Origin: DASWJZ01 sp963792885
Lineage (GTDB): Bacteria; Pseudomonadota; Alphaproteobacteria; Rhizobiales; Afifellaceae
Direction of reading: 5' to 3'
NCBI GenBank assembly: GCA_963792885.1
Contig: CAWBXX010000003.1
Location: 124,001-188,000, forward strand
DNA length: 64,000 bases
The notes beneath the pieces were generated by a model. The model was not told the DNA's origin, ran no database searches, and worked only from the letters and a program-made list of their open reading frames with translations. The translations under genes were made by a program, and so were the position numbers. The stretch's first letter is position 1. Each line of letters opens with the position of its first letter. Below, piece by piece: positions 32,101-39,797 of this stretch.

Positions 32101-32116
32101 TGGCATGCTTCCTGCT
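32101..32116 (+). promoter_or_regulatory. Sigma54 (RpoN)-type promoter of glnB
   Basis: TGGCATG-CTTC-CTGCT matches the -24/-12 consensus (TGGCAC-N5-TTGC), with GG and GC exactly ten bases apart. A transcript would start near 32128 and the glnB ATG follows at 32160. Control of glnB by RpoN and NtrC under nitrogen limitation is established in related bacteria, which supports the reading. Confidence 0.65.
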
Positions 32117-32159
32117 TCGGACGCGTCGAGGCCCCCCTCCCCGCTGGAGTACGAGAAGA

Positions 32160-32498
32160 ATGAAGAAAATCGAAGCGATCATCAAACCGTTCAAGCTCGA
32201 TGAGGTGAAGGAGGCGCTGCAGGAGGTTGGGTTGCAGGGCATTACGGTGACGGAGGCCAAGGGATTCGGCCGCCAGAAGGGTCACACCGAGCTCTACCGC
32301 GGCGCCGAATACGTCGTCGACTTCCTTCCCAAGGTGAAGGTCGAAGTCGTCCTCCCCGACGAGCTGGTTGACCGCGCGGTCGAGGCGATTCGCAACGCCG
32401 CGCAGACCGGCCGGATCGGCGACGGCAAGATATTCATCTCTCCCGTTGAGGAGGCGATCCGCATTCGCACCGGCGAGAGCGGTCTCGACGCCATTTGA
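32160..32498 (+). CDS. glnB: Nitrogen regulatory protein PII
   Basis: Trimeric sensor of 2-oxoglutarate, ATP/ADP and uridylylation state that controls glutamine synthetase adenylylation and NtrB/NtrC. The 112-aa protein starts MKKIEAIIKPFKLDEVKEAL and has the T-loop GRQKGHTELYRGAEY with the modified Tyr51, the B-loop in NAAQTGRIGDGKIF and the C-loop beyond. It lies behind a sigma54-type promoter and 75 bases ahead of glnA, with a hairpin between. glnB-glnA is the classic alphaproteobacterial pair. Confidence 0.97.
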   Translation: MKKIEAIIKPFKLDEVKEALQEVGLQGITVTEAKGFGRQKGHTELYRGAEYVVDFLPKVKVEVVLPDELVDRAVEAIRNAAQTGRIGDGKIFISPVEEAIRIRTGESGLDAI

Positions 32499-32505
32499 GG
32501 AAGTC

Positions 32506-32536
32506 GGCCGGCGCTGGAACGCCGGCCTTTCGTTTT
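32506..32536 (+). terminator. Hairpin terminator/attenuator between glnB and glnA
   Basis: GGCCGGCG (32506-32513) and CGCCGGCC (32520-32527) form a perfect stem with a six-base loop, followed by TTTCGTTTT. It would end part of the glnB transcript before glnA and allow the two genes different levels. Confidence 0.7.
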
Positions 32537-32573
32537 AGCGCCATCGCACGATGCGTTCAGGAAAGAGGGAAAC

Positions 32574-33986
32574 ATGAGCAACGCTTCCGAGGTCATGAAG
32601 ACGATCAAGGACAATGACGTGAAGTACGTGGACCTGCGCTTCACCGACCCGCGCGGGAAGATGCAGCACGTCACGATGGACGTTTCGACCATCGACGAGG
32701 ATGCATTCGCGGACGGCATCATGTTCGACGGCTCCTCGATCGCCGGCTGGAAGGCCATCAACGAGTTCAGACATGACCCTGATGCCCGATCCGGAAGCCG
32801 ACTGCGATCGATCCGTTCTTTGCGCAGACGACGCTCGCCGTCTTCTGCGACATCCTCGATCCGGGAAGCGGTGAGGCCTATAACCGCGATCCACGCACGA
32901 CGGCGAAGAAAGCGCTCGCCTACCTGCAGTCCCTCGGCATCGGCGACACCGCCTATTTCGGTCCGGAGGCCGAGTTCTTCATTTTCGACGACGTGCGCTT
33001 CTCCGCGACGCCCTACAACACCGGTTTCAGGCTCAACTCGTCGGAGTTGCCGACCAACAGCGACACGGAATATGAGGGCGGCAACCTCGGCCACCGTATG
33101 CGCACGAAGGGCGGCTACTTCCCCGTGCCGCCGATCGAACTCCGCGCAGGACCTGCGTTCCGACATGCTCATGTACATGGCGCAGATGGGCGTGCCGGTC
33201 GAAAAGCATCACCACGAGGTTGCCTCCGCCCAGCACGAGCTCGGCATCAAGTTCCAGACGCTGATCAAGTCGGCCGACAGCCTGCAGCTCTACAAGTACT
33301 GCATCCACCAGACGGCGCATGCCTACGGCAAGACCGTGACCTTCATGCCGAAGCCGGTCTTCGGCGACAACGGCTCCGGCATGCACGTCCACCAGTCGAT
33401 CTGGAAGGACGGAAAGCCCGTCTTCGCGGGCAACAAATATTCCGATCTGTCGGACGAGTGCCTCTATTACATCGGCGGCATCCTGAAGCACGCGAAGGCG
33501 ATCAACGCCTTCACCAACCCGACGACGAACTCCTACAAGCGCCTGGTGCCCGGCTACGAGGCGCCGGTGCTGCTCGCCTACTCGGCGCGCAACCGCTCCG
33601 CCTCCTGCCGCATCCCCGTGGCGAGCTCGCCGAAAGGCAAGCGCGTCGAGGTGCGCTTCCCCGATCCGGGCGCGAACCCCTATCTGGGCTTCACGGCGAT
33701 GCTGATGGCCGGCCTCGACGGCATCAGGAACAAGCTCAACCCTGGCGATCCGATGGACAAGGATCTCTACGATCTTCCGCCGGAGGAGCTGAAGCAGATC
33801 CCGACGGTCTGCGGCTCGCTCCGTCAGGCGCTCGGCGAGCTCGATGCAGACCGCGACTTCTTGAAGGCGGGCGGCGTGTTCGACGACGACCAGATCGACG
33901 CCTACATCTCCCTCAAGTGGGAAGAGAACATGCGCTACGAGATGACGCCGCACCCGGTCGAGTTCGACATGTACTACTCGGTCTGA
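32574..33986 (+). CDS. glnA: Glutamine synthetase type I, with a hidden out-of-frame block
   Basis: Makes glutamine from glutamate and ammonia. The 470-codon frame looks intact, but residues about 65-189 are not glutamine synthetase. Insertions near 32767, 32804 and 33139 cancel. In the +1 frame the missing part reads DMTLMPDPEA, then IDPFFAQTTLAVFCDILDPG, GPEAEFFIFDDVRFSATPY and GGYFPVPPI, with metal-site glutamates. Outside the block the sequence is normal: MFDGSSIAGW, EKHHHEVASAQHE and FGDNGSGMHVHQS. The corrected length is 469 aa. The adenylylation Tyr is in KDLYDLPPEE. Confidence 0.95.
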   Translation: MSNASEVMKTIKDNDVKYVDLRFTDPRGKMQHVTMDVSTIDEDAFADGIMFDGSSIAGWKAINEFRHDPDARSGSRLRSIRSLRRRRSPSSATSSIREAVRPITAIHARRRRKRSPTCSPSASATPPISVRRPSSSFSTTCASPRRPTTPVSGSTRRSCRPTATRNMRAATSATVCARRAATSPCRRSNSAQDLRSDMLMYMAQMGVPVEKHHHEVASAQHELGIKFQTLIKSADSLQLYKYCIHQTAHAYGKTVTFMPKPVFGDNGSGMHVHQSIWKDGKPVFAGNKYSDLSDECLYYIGGILKHAKAINAFTNPTTNSYKRLVPGYEAPVLLAYSARNRSASCRIPVASSPKGKRVEVRFPDPGANPYLGFTAMLMAGLDGIRNKLNPGDPMDKDLYDLPPEELKQIPTVCGSLRQALGELDADRDFLKAGGVFDDDQIDAYISLKWEENMRYEMTPHPVEFDMYYSV

Positions 33987-34024
33987 CAGGCGCGCGGCGC
34001 GCGCCTCTAGGTTCATCGGAATGC

Positions 34025-34056
34025 AAACGGCCGGCCTTCGAGACCGGCCGTTTTGC
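34025..34056 (+). terminator. Rho-independent terminator of glnA
   Basis: AAACGGCCGG (34025-34034) and CCGGCCGTTT (34044-34053) form a ten-base stem with a nine-base loop and end in TTTTG. It lies 38 bases after the glnA stop. Confidence 0.85.
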
Positions 34057-34426
34057 TCTGGGCGGACGCCGGGCGCTGCCGCCCGCCGTGAGACCGCGGC
34101 GAACCCTCGGGGATCCGACCGAGAGACGAACGAAATAACTCGGAATTGCTTTAAAAACTGCTTCTTTGCCCGCACACCGAAATCCCCGCATCGCACTCGT
34201 CCGCTCGATCGCCCCCACGCCGACACTCGGCCTTTTTCTAGGCGGATGGAGCCATCGCGGCGGCCGAATATTCCGCAGGAACCGGTGCGGATGACTGCCG
34301 CCTCTGCGTGACCAAATTGAGCCTTCGTTTACTTACAAATTTAACTGGATGCCTATTCGCGGCGTGTAGTCATGGCGACGCCTCGGGCCTTGGTCCGCGT
34401 GAAAAACCTGCGAGGGAGTTCTCGTA
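34057..34426. other. Gene-free stretch ahead of the pilin gene
   Basis: No open frame here looks coding. The last 110 bases are AT-richer than the surroundings (TTCGTTTACTTACAAATTTAA near 34327-34347) and probably hold the pilin promoter, though I cannot fix its boxes. CGAGGGAGT near 34410 is the pilin ribosome-binding site. Confidence 0.5.
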
Positions 34427-34591
34427 ATGAAGAAGCTCGTGTCATCGTTTGTCCGCAACGAAAGCGGCGCGACCGCGATCGAATACGGCCTCATCGCCGC
34501 TTTGATCTCGGTCGTGATCATCACCGTGCTGTCCACCATCGGCACGGAGCTTTCGGCGAAGTTCAACCAGATCGCCACTCAGCTGCAGTAA
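34427..34591 (+). CDS. Flp/Fap-type prepilin, orphan
   Basis: A 54-aa type IVb pilin. MKKLVSSFVRNESG is a short basic leader. The prepilin peptidase site lies between Gly14 and Ala15 in SGATAIEYG, with the required Glu and Tyr at +5 and +6. A single hydrophobic helix (LIAALISVVIITVLSTIG) is followed by a short tail, FNQIATQLQ. GAGGGAG precedes the ATG. No tad/cpa secretion gene is present within the window, so the pilus machinery must be elsewhere. Confidence 0.92.
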   Translation: MKKLVSSFVRNESGATAIEYGLIAALISVVIITVLSTIGTELSAKFNQIATQLQ

Positions 34592-34594
34592 GAC

Positions 34595-34618
34595 GTCGGG
34601 CGCCGGGCGGCGCCCGAC
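34595..34618. terminator. Hairpin between convergent pilin and kinase genes
   Basis: GTCGGGCGCC (34595-34604) and GGCGCCCGAC (34609-34618) form a perfect ten-base stem with loop GGGC. It has no good T run on either side, but lies exactly between two convergent genes, so it may be a bidirectional transcript end. Confidence 0.5.
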
Positions 34619-34620
34619 CC

Positions 34621-35556
34621 CTACCTCACGAACTCGTTCAGCTCCGCACGCGTCGGCGGATCCGCGCCGACGCGGCTGCACGTTATGGCGGCCACGGCGA
34701 GCGCGAAGTCGAGTATCTCTGAAAGCTCGGATTCTTCGAGCGCTTCGAGCGCCTCTCGATCGAGCGCCTTGCGGTCGGCCAGCGCCGCGAGCAGCCCGCC
34801 CATGGCGGAGTCTCCCGCTCCGACGGTGTCCGCGACCTGCACCTTGCGGGCCGCGCGTGTGACCTTTGCCTTGCGCGTGAAGATCGTCGCGCCCTCGCTG
34901 CCCCGCGTGACGAGCACAATCCGCGCTTCCCTGGCGAGCCATTCGGCAGCAAGTGCGTCGATATCCTGTTCGGGCGCGATCCATTCAAGGTCCGCGCCGC
35001 TCAGCTTGATGATGTGCGCATGCGCGAAGAAGGTCGCGAGCCGCGCGCGATAGCCTGCCTCGTCTTCGACAAGGGTGGCGCGGATGTTCGGATCGAAGCT
35101 GATGAGGCGCCGGTCGGCCTCACGCTGCATCAGCTCCGCGAACGCATTCGCCGCCGGGAGCCGAATGAGCGAGAGCGATCCGAAATGGAGCGTGCTCACC
35201 TTTTCGGCGATCCGCTTCATGTCCTCCAGCCGCCAGTGCCGCGCCGCCGCATCTGCGTCGTAGAAGGCGTAGCGCGGCTCATCGCCCTCCAGATTGACGA
35301 AGGCGAGCATGGTCGGCCGGTCGAGCCTGCCGACATAGTCCATGGCGACGCCGTTGGTCTCCAAGGTCTCGGCGATCTGATCGCCGAAGAAATCCGTCGA
35401 GATGCCACCGACGAAGCCCGCCGGCACGTCGAGCCGGGCAATCGTCAGTGCCACATTGCCGGGAGAGCCGCCGACTGCAGGCCGGTAGACGAGCGTCCCG
35501 TCCGGCAGCGTGACCGGGATGAAGTCGATCAGCATCTCGCCGTGGCAAAGGATCAT
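34621..35556 (-). CDS. PfkB-family carbohydrate kinase (fructokinase-like)
   Basis: Phosphorylates a sugar with ATP. The 311-aa protein has the ribokinase fold. The substrate region is MLIDFIPVTLPDG and GGSPGNVALTIARLD; the second PfkB signature is ADTVGAGDSAMGGLL, with the catalytic Asp and anion hole; the intervening motif VTRGSEGATIF is in place. Its closest recognisable type is bacterial fructokinase, but the substrate cannot be settled by reading. It is alone, convergent with the pilin gene, and no sugar transporter lies nearby. Confidence 0.85.
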   Translation of the reverse strand: MILCHGEMLIDFIPVTLPDGTLVYRPAVGGSPGNVALTIARLDVPAGFVGGISTDFFGDQIAETLETNGVAMDYVGRLDRPTMLAFVNLEGDEPRYAFYDADAAARHWRLEDMKRIAEKVSTLHFGSLSLIRLPAANAFAELMQREADRRLISFDPNIRATLVEDEAGYRARLATFFAHAHIIKLSGADLEWIAPEQDIDALAAEWLAREARIVLVTRGSEGATIFTRKAKVTRAARKVQVADTVGAGDSAMGGLLAALADRKALDREALEALEESELSEILDFALAVAAITCSRVGADPPTRAELNEFVR

Positions 35557-35637
35557 TCGTCGCTCCCCTCGGCGCGGTCTCCCTCGCGGCGCCTCTCCTC
35601 ACTATGGCGAGCCGGCCGTCCGGCGCAATTGCGGGCG

Positions 35638-35667
35638 TTGACAAAGGCGGACGGCATCCCGATATCT
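35638..35667 (+). promoter_or_regulatory. Possible sigma70 promoter of the 93-aa gene
   Basis: TTGACA at 35638-35643 and ATATCT at 35662-35667 are 18 bases apart. The predicted leader is about 85 bases and contains a small hairpin, CCGTGG/CCACGG (35724-35729, 35739-35744), just before the ribosome-binding site. Confidence 0.4.
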
Positions 35668-35758
35668 CGGGCCGACGCACCGCGAGGACCGCATCTCCAT
35701 GTAGCGACACACCGCCCCCCCAACCGTGGCCTCCGAAACCACGGGAAAGGTGTGTCTA

Positions 35759-36040
35759 ATGAAGATGGAGACGATCAGATTGCGGCGGGCAGCGCTTGGA
35801 TGTGTCCTCGACGCTCTGCCCAAATGGCGAAAAACCGGGGTGCGGATCGCCAATCACAGGATCAAGGTCAACGGCGAGCATCGCGAGTGGTTGACCATCT
35901 TCCGTAAGGACGGCTCCCTCCTCCTCTGGGAGCATTTCCCGGACTGGAAGCTGCTGGGACGGCTCTCGGCGACGGACCTCGGAAGGACCGAGGGCGGGAA
36001 CCCGAGACTGGTGCAGAAGCTGAACGCGCTGTTTGGATAG
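35759..36040 (+). CDS. Unknown 93-aa protein
   Basis: I do not recognise this protein. It starts MKMETIRLRRAALGCVLDAL at 35759, preceded by GGGAAAGG; the frame is open to 35726. It is basic and compact, with several Trp residues: KWRKTGVRIANHR, REWLTIFRKDGSLLLWEHFPDWKLLGR, ending QKLNALFG. It has no signal peptide or membrane helix. It stands alone between a kinase and an ABC importer on the opposite strand, with a plausible promoter, and so looks like a small stand-alone cytoplasmic protein. Confidence 0.6.
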   Translation: MKMETIRLRRAALGCVLDALPKWRKTGVRIANHRIKVNGEHREWLTIFRKDGSLLLWEHFPDWKLLGRLSATDLGRTEGGNPRLVQKLNALFG

Positions 36041-36053
36041 CAGCAGGAAGGGG

Positions 36054-36077
36054 CGCGGCCCGGACTACTGGGCCGCG
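36054..36077. terminator. Hairpin at convergent gene ends
   Basis: CGCGGCCC (36054-36061) and GGGCCGCG (36070-36077) form a perfect eight-base stem. The loop contains the stop codon of the minus-strand ABC gene. It may end transcripts from both sides; no long T run is present. Confidence 0.4.
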
Positions 36078-37696
36078 TCGCTCGCCGCGTCAGCCATGAT
36101 CGGCCCGCCGAGCGCGGCCGCGATCAGCGCCTGCGTGTACGGGTCCTTGGGATCGGAGAAGATCTCCTCGGTGGAACCCCGCTCCACCACCTGCCCTTCC
36201 TTCATGACGATGACCTCGTCGGACATCGCGCGCACGACCGCGAGGTCATGGCTGATGAAGAGATACGAGAGCCCGTAGGTCTGCTGCAGGCCGCGCAGCA
36301 GCTCCACGATCTCCTTCTGCACCGAACGGTCGAGCGCCGAGGTGGGCTCGTCGAGCACGACCACCTTCGGCTTCAGGATCATCGTCCGCGCGATCGCGAT
36401 CCGCTGTCGTTGGCCGCCTGAGAACTCATGCGGAAAGCGGTTCCGCATGTCAGGGTCGAGATGCACCTCCTGCAGGGCCCTGACCGCCCGCACGTCGCGC
36501 TCGGAGCGCGGCAGCTCCGGCTCGTGCACGAGCAGGCCCTCCGTGACGATCTGCCCGACGGTGAGGCGCGGCGAAAGCGATCCGTACGGATCCTGAAACA
36601 CGATCTGAAGCTCGCGCCTGAGCCAGCGCTCCTTCTTGAGGTCGAGCGTCTTCAGGTCCCGCCCCTCGAAGCGGATGACGCCTTCCGCCGGGAGGAGCCG
36701 CAAGAGCGCGCGCCCGAGCGTCGACTTTCCCGAGCCGGACTCGCCGACGATCCCGATCGTCTGCCCCTCGTGCAGCGTCAGCGAGACGCGGTCCACGGCC
36801 TTCAGCTCGTAGGCGCCTCCGCCGAAGATACCCCCGCCGAGATGGAAGGTGACACGGATATTACCGGCCTCGAGCAGCGGCCGGGCGTCGTCCGGCACGG
36901 GCGGTTTCGTGCCCTTGGGCTCCGCGGCTAGCAGCATCTTCGTGTAGGGGTGCTTGGCGCTCGTGAAGATGCGGGTGACCGGCCCCTCCTCCACCACCTC
37001 GCCGGCGCGCATCACGTACACGCGGTCGGCGAAGCGCCTGACGATGCCAAGATCGTGCGTGATGAAAACCACGGCCATGCCATGGCGCTGCTGCAGGTCT
37101 TTCAGAAGCTCGAGGATCTGCGCTTGGATGGTCACGTCCAGCGCCGTCGTGGGCTCGTCGGCGATCAGGATGTCGGGGTCGTTGGCGAGCGCCATCGCGA
37201 TCATCACGCGCTGCCGCTGTCCGCCGGAAAGCTCGTGCGGGTAGGAATCGACGCGCCGCTCCGGCTGCGGAATTTGCACGATCCGCAGAAGCTCGATCGC
37301 CCGCTCGTGCGCCGCTTTGCGGCTGAGGCCGGAATGCTCCATCAGCGGCTCTGCAATCTGCGTGCCGACGCGGAAGAGCGGGTCGAGCGAGGTCATCGGC
37401 TCTTGGAAGATCATGGTGATCTTTGCGCCGCGGACGCGGTTGAGGCCCGCCTGCGTCAGCCCGATTAGCTCCTCGCCACGGTAGCGCACCGAGCCGGTTG
37501 CGCGTCCGTTTGAGGCAAGAAGCCCCATCGCCGCCATCACCGCCTGGCTCTTGCCCGATCCGGACTCGCCGACGATCGCGACGGTCTCCCGCGGCATCAC
37601 GTCCATGTCGACGCTTTTGACCGCATGCACCTCGCCGTCGGGCAGTCGGAAGCGCACGTCGAGATCGCGGATCGTGAGGACGGGCGCTTCGCTCAT
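36065..37696 (-). CDS. Oligopeptide ABC importer, fused double ATP-binding protein
   Basis: Powers peptide uptake; equivalent to OppD and OppF joined in one chain, as in YejF. The 543-aa protein has two full nucleotide-binding domains: Walker A GESGSGKSQ and signature LSGGQRQRV with ILIADEPTTALD; then GESGSGKST, FSGGQRQRI and VVLDEPTSALD. Each domain carries the peptide-family C-terminal extension (KHPYTKMLLAAEP, KDPYTQALIAAAL). The first Walker A ends in Ser-Gln instead of Ser-Thr, which is common in such fusions. It is last in an operon with two permeases and a binding protein. Confidence 0.93.
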   Translation of the reverse strand: MSEAPVLTIRDLDVRFRLPDGEVHAVKSVDMDVMPRETVAIVGESGSGKSQAVMAAMGLLASNGRATGSVRYRGEELIGLTQAGLNRVRGAKITMIFQEPMTSLDPLFRVGTQIAEPLMEHSGLSRKAAHERAIELLRIVQIPQPERRVDSYPHELSGGQRQRVMIAMALANDPDILIADEPTTALDVTIQAQILELLKDLQQRHGMAVVFITHDLGIVRRFADRVYVMRAGEVVEEGPVTRIFTSAKHPYTKMLLAAEPKGTKPPVPDDARPLLEAGNIRVTFHLGGGIFGGGAYELKAVDRVSLTLHEGQTIGIVGESGSGKSTLGRALLRLLPAEGVIRFEGRDLKTLDLKKERWLRRELQIVFQDPYGSLSPRLTVGQIVTEGLLVHEPELPRSERDVRAVRALQEVHLDPDMRNRFPHEFSGGQRQRIAIARTMILKPKVVVLDEPTSALDRSVQKEIVELLRGLQQTYGLSYLFISHDLAVVRAMSDEVIVMKEGQVVERGSTEEIFSDPKDPYTQALIAAALGGPIMADAASDAAQ

Positions 37697-37699
37697 GCC

Positions 37700-38818
37700 T
37701 CACCGATCCTTCGGGTCGAGCGCGTCGCGCAGCCCGTCGCCGAGGAAATTCAGCGCGAAGAGCGTGGCGACGAAGAAGATCGACGGGAAGATCAGGAGCC
37801 AAGGCGCCGCCTGCATGTTGGCGGCGCCCTCGGCGATGAGCGCGCCGAGGCTCGTCAGCGGCTCCTGCACGCCGAGGCCAAGGAACGAAAGGAAGCTCTC
37901 GAGCAGGATGACCTTCGGCACCAGGATGGTGACGAAGATGATGACCGGCCCGACGGTGTTCGGGATGATGTGGCGGCGTATCAGGCTCCAGTTCGAAAGT
38001 CCCATCGCTTCGGCCGCCGCCACGAATTCGCGCCGCTTCAGCGACAACGTCTGGCCGCGCACGATGCGCGCCATGTCGAGCCACTCGATCGCACCGATCG
38101 CCACGAAGATCAGGATGAAGTTTCGGCCGAAGAAGACGACGAGGACGATGACCAGGAAGATAAACGGCAGCGAATAGAAGATCTCGACGATGCGCATCAT
38201 CAGATTGTCGGTGCGTCCGCCGATAAAGCCGGAGATCGCCCCGTAAGTGACGCCGATGATCAGGCTGACGAAGGTGGCGAGGATGCCGACCGTCAGCGAA
38301 ATGCGCCCCCCGATCATGATGCGGGTGAAGAGATCGCGGCCGTTGCCGTCAGTCCCCATCAGGAAATATTGGCGATGGACGGCGCCTTCGACGACGATCG
38401 TCTTTCCCTCGTCGCGGATGTCGATGACATGGCTGCCGTCGAACTCGTTGGCCCGGTCGACGTAGCGGACGACGCGCGGATCGATCGCACCGTCGGACGT
38501 GAAGGTCACGGTGAACGTGTCGCCGCTCACCTGGAAGTCGGCGAGGTTGACGCGCGCGCGATCTGCGACCGTGCTCATCGCCTCTTCAAGTGAATCCGTG
38601 CGTGGATAGGGCTCGATGCTCGGCGGTGTGCGGACATATGACGGGAACACCTCGTCATAGGCATGCGGCGCGACAAACGGACCGAAGACGCAGATCGCCG
38701 CGACGATGAAAAGCACGCAGAAGCTCGCCACCGAGGCTCGGTTGCGGATGAGGCGATCGAAGGCGAGTCGCGTCAGGCTGCGGCCAGGAACGGGCGCGGC
38801 GAGCACCACGTCAGTCAT
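37700..38818 (-). CDS. Oligopeptide ABC importer permease, OppC-like
   Basis: Second membrane subunit. At 372 aa it is longer than E. coli OppC (302 aa). After the first helix (ASFCVLFIVAAICVFGPFVA) about 100 periplasmic residues precede GTDGNGRDLFTRIMIGGRIS, the segment that opens the permease domain. Five helices follow, with the ATPase-coupling loop around EFVAAAEAMGLSNWSLIRRH. Large extracytoplasmic inserts occur in some alphaproteobacterial OppC proteins and could contact the binding protein. The start overlaps the end of oppB by eight bases. Confidence 0.92.
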   Translation of the reverse strand: MTDVVLAAPVPGRSLTRLAFDRLIRNRASVASFCVLFIVAAICVFGPFVAPHAYDEVFPSYVRTPPSIEPYPRTDSLEEAMSTVADRARVNLADFQVSGDTFTVTFTSDGAIDPRVVRYVDRANEFDGSHVIDIRDEGKTIVVEGAVHRQYFLMGTDGNGRDLFTRIMIGGRISLTVGILATFVSLIIGVTYGAISGFIGGRTDNLMMRIVEIFYSLPFIFLVIVLVVFFGRNFILIFVAIGAIEWLDMARIVRGQTLSLKRREFVAAAEAMGLSNWSLIRRHIIPNTVGPVIIFVTILVPKVILLESFLSFLGLGVQEPLTSLGALIAEGAANMQAAPWLLIFPSIFFVATLFALNFLGDGLRDALDPKDR

Positions 38819-39734
38819 AGCGCACCCGTGGATCGAGCACGGCGTAGAGCACGTCGACGATCAGATTGAAGACGATGATGAAGACCGCGATCAACACCAC
38901 GGTCCCCATGACCAGCGTGTAGTCGCGGTTGAGCGCGCCGAGCACGAAGTAGCGGCCGACGCCCGGGATCGAGAAGATCGTCTCGATGACGACCGAGCCG
39001 GTGAGCACGGCTGCCGCCGCCGGCGCAAGATAGGTGACGACCGGCAGGAGCGCGCCGCGAAGCGCATGGACGAACACCACAACGCGCGGCGGCAGACCGT
39101 AGGCCCGGACGGTACGGATGTGATCCGCGCGGAGTGTCTCGATCATGCTGCCGCGCGTAAGCCGCGCGAAGACCGCGAGCTGCGGCAGAGCCAGCGCGAT
39201 CACCGGCAAAGCGAGGTCGCGGACACCACCTTTGCCCCATCCCCCCGCTGACGCCCACGATAGCGTGACGGCAAAGATCAGTGACAGCACCGGCCCCACC
39301 ACGAAGTTCGGCACCGTCAGGCCGACGGTGGCCAATGACATGATGGCGTAGTCGATAATGCCGTTCTGGCGGAGCGCAGCGGCTACGCCGGCAGCCACTC
39401 CGCCGACAACGGCGATGAGAAGAGCGAAGGACCCAAGCTCGAGCGAATAAGGAAGGCTCTGCGCGATAAGCTGCGAGACAGTGAAGTCGCGGTAGATGTA
39501 GCTCGGCCCGAAGTCGAGAGCGAGAACGTTTCTAAGATAGTGCAGATATTGGAGATAGAGCGGCTGGTCGAGCTGATACGCCTTGAGCATGTTCGCCACG
39601 ATCTGCGGTGGCAGGGCGCGCTCGAGATTGAACGGACCTCCGGGGGCGAAACGGATCAGGAAGAAGGAAATCGTCACGACGATGAAGATCGTCGGGACCG
39701 CGCTCATAAGCCGACGGGTTATGAAACTGAGCAT
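38811..39734 (-). CDS. Oligopeptide ABC importer permease, OppB-like
   Basis: First membrane subunit, 307 aa, six helices. It starts MLSFITRRLMSAVPTIFIVV and carries DFGPSYIYRDFTVSQLI and the coupling loop in IRTVRAYGLPPRVVVFVHAL. The C-terminus ends DVLYAVLDPRVRYD, typical of OppB. It follows the binding-protein gene after 63 bases that contain a hairpin. Frame and length are normal. Confidence 0.93.
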   Translation of the reverse strand: MLSFITRRLMSAVPTIFIVVTISFFLIRFAPGGPFNLERALPPQIVANMLKAYQLDQPLYLQYLHYLRNVLALDFGPSYIYRDFTVSQLIAQSLPYSLELGSFALLIAVVGGVAAGVAAALRQNGIIDYAIMSLATVGLTVPNFVVGPVLSLIFAVTLSWASAGGWGKGGVRDLALPVIALALPQLAVFARLTRGSMIETLRADHIRTVRAYGLPPRVVVFVHALRGALLPVVTYLAPAAAAVLTGSVVIETIFSIPGVGRYFVLGALNRDYTLVMGTVVLIAVFIIVFNLIVDVLYAVLDPRVRYD

Positions 39735-39753
39735 TCCAAGGTCCGGACGGCTA

Positions 39754-39782
39754 CGGACCCCGAAGATGATCCCCGGGGTCCG
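39754..39782 (-). promoter_or_regulatory. Intra-operon hairpin between binding protein and permease genes
   Basis: CGGACCCC (39754-39761) and GGGGTCCG (39775-39782) form a perfect eight-base stem with a 13-base loop. In binding-protein operons such structures protect the upstream mRNA and reduce expression of the membrane components; that role here is inferred. Confidence 0.5.
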
Positions 39783-39797
39783 CTTCCGTCTGGTCCG

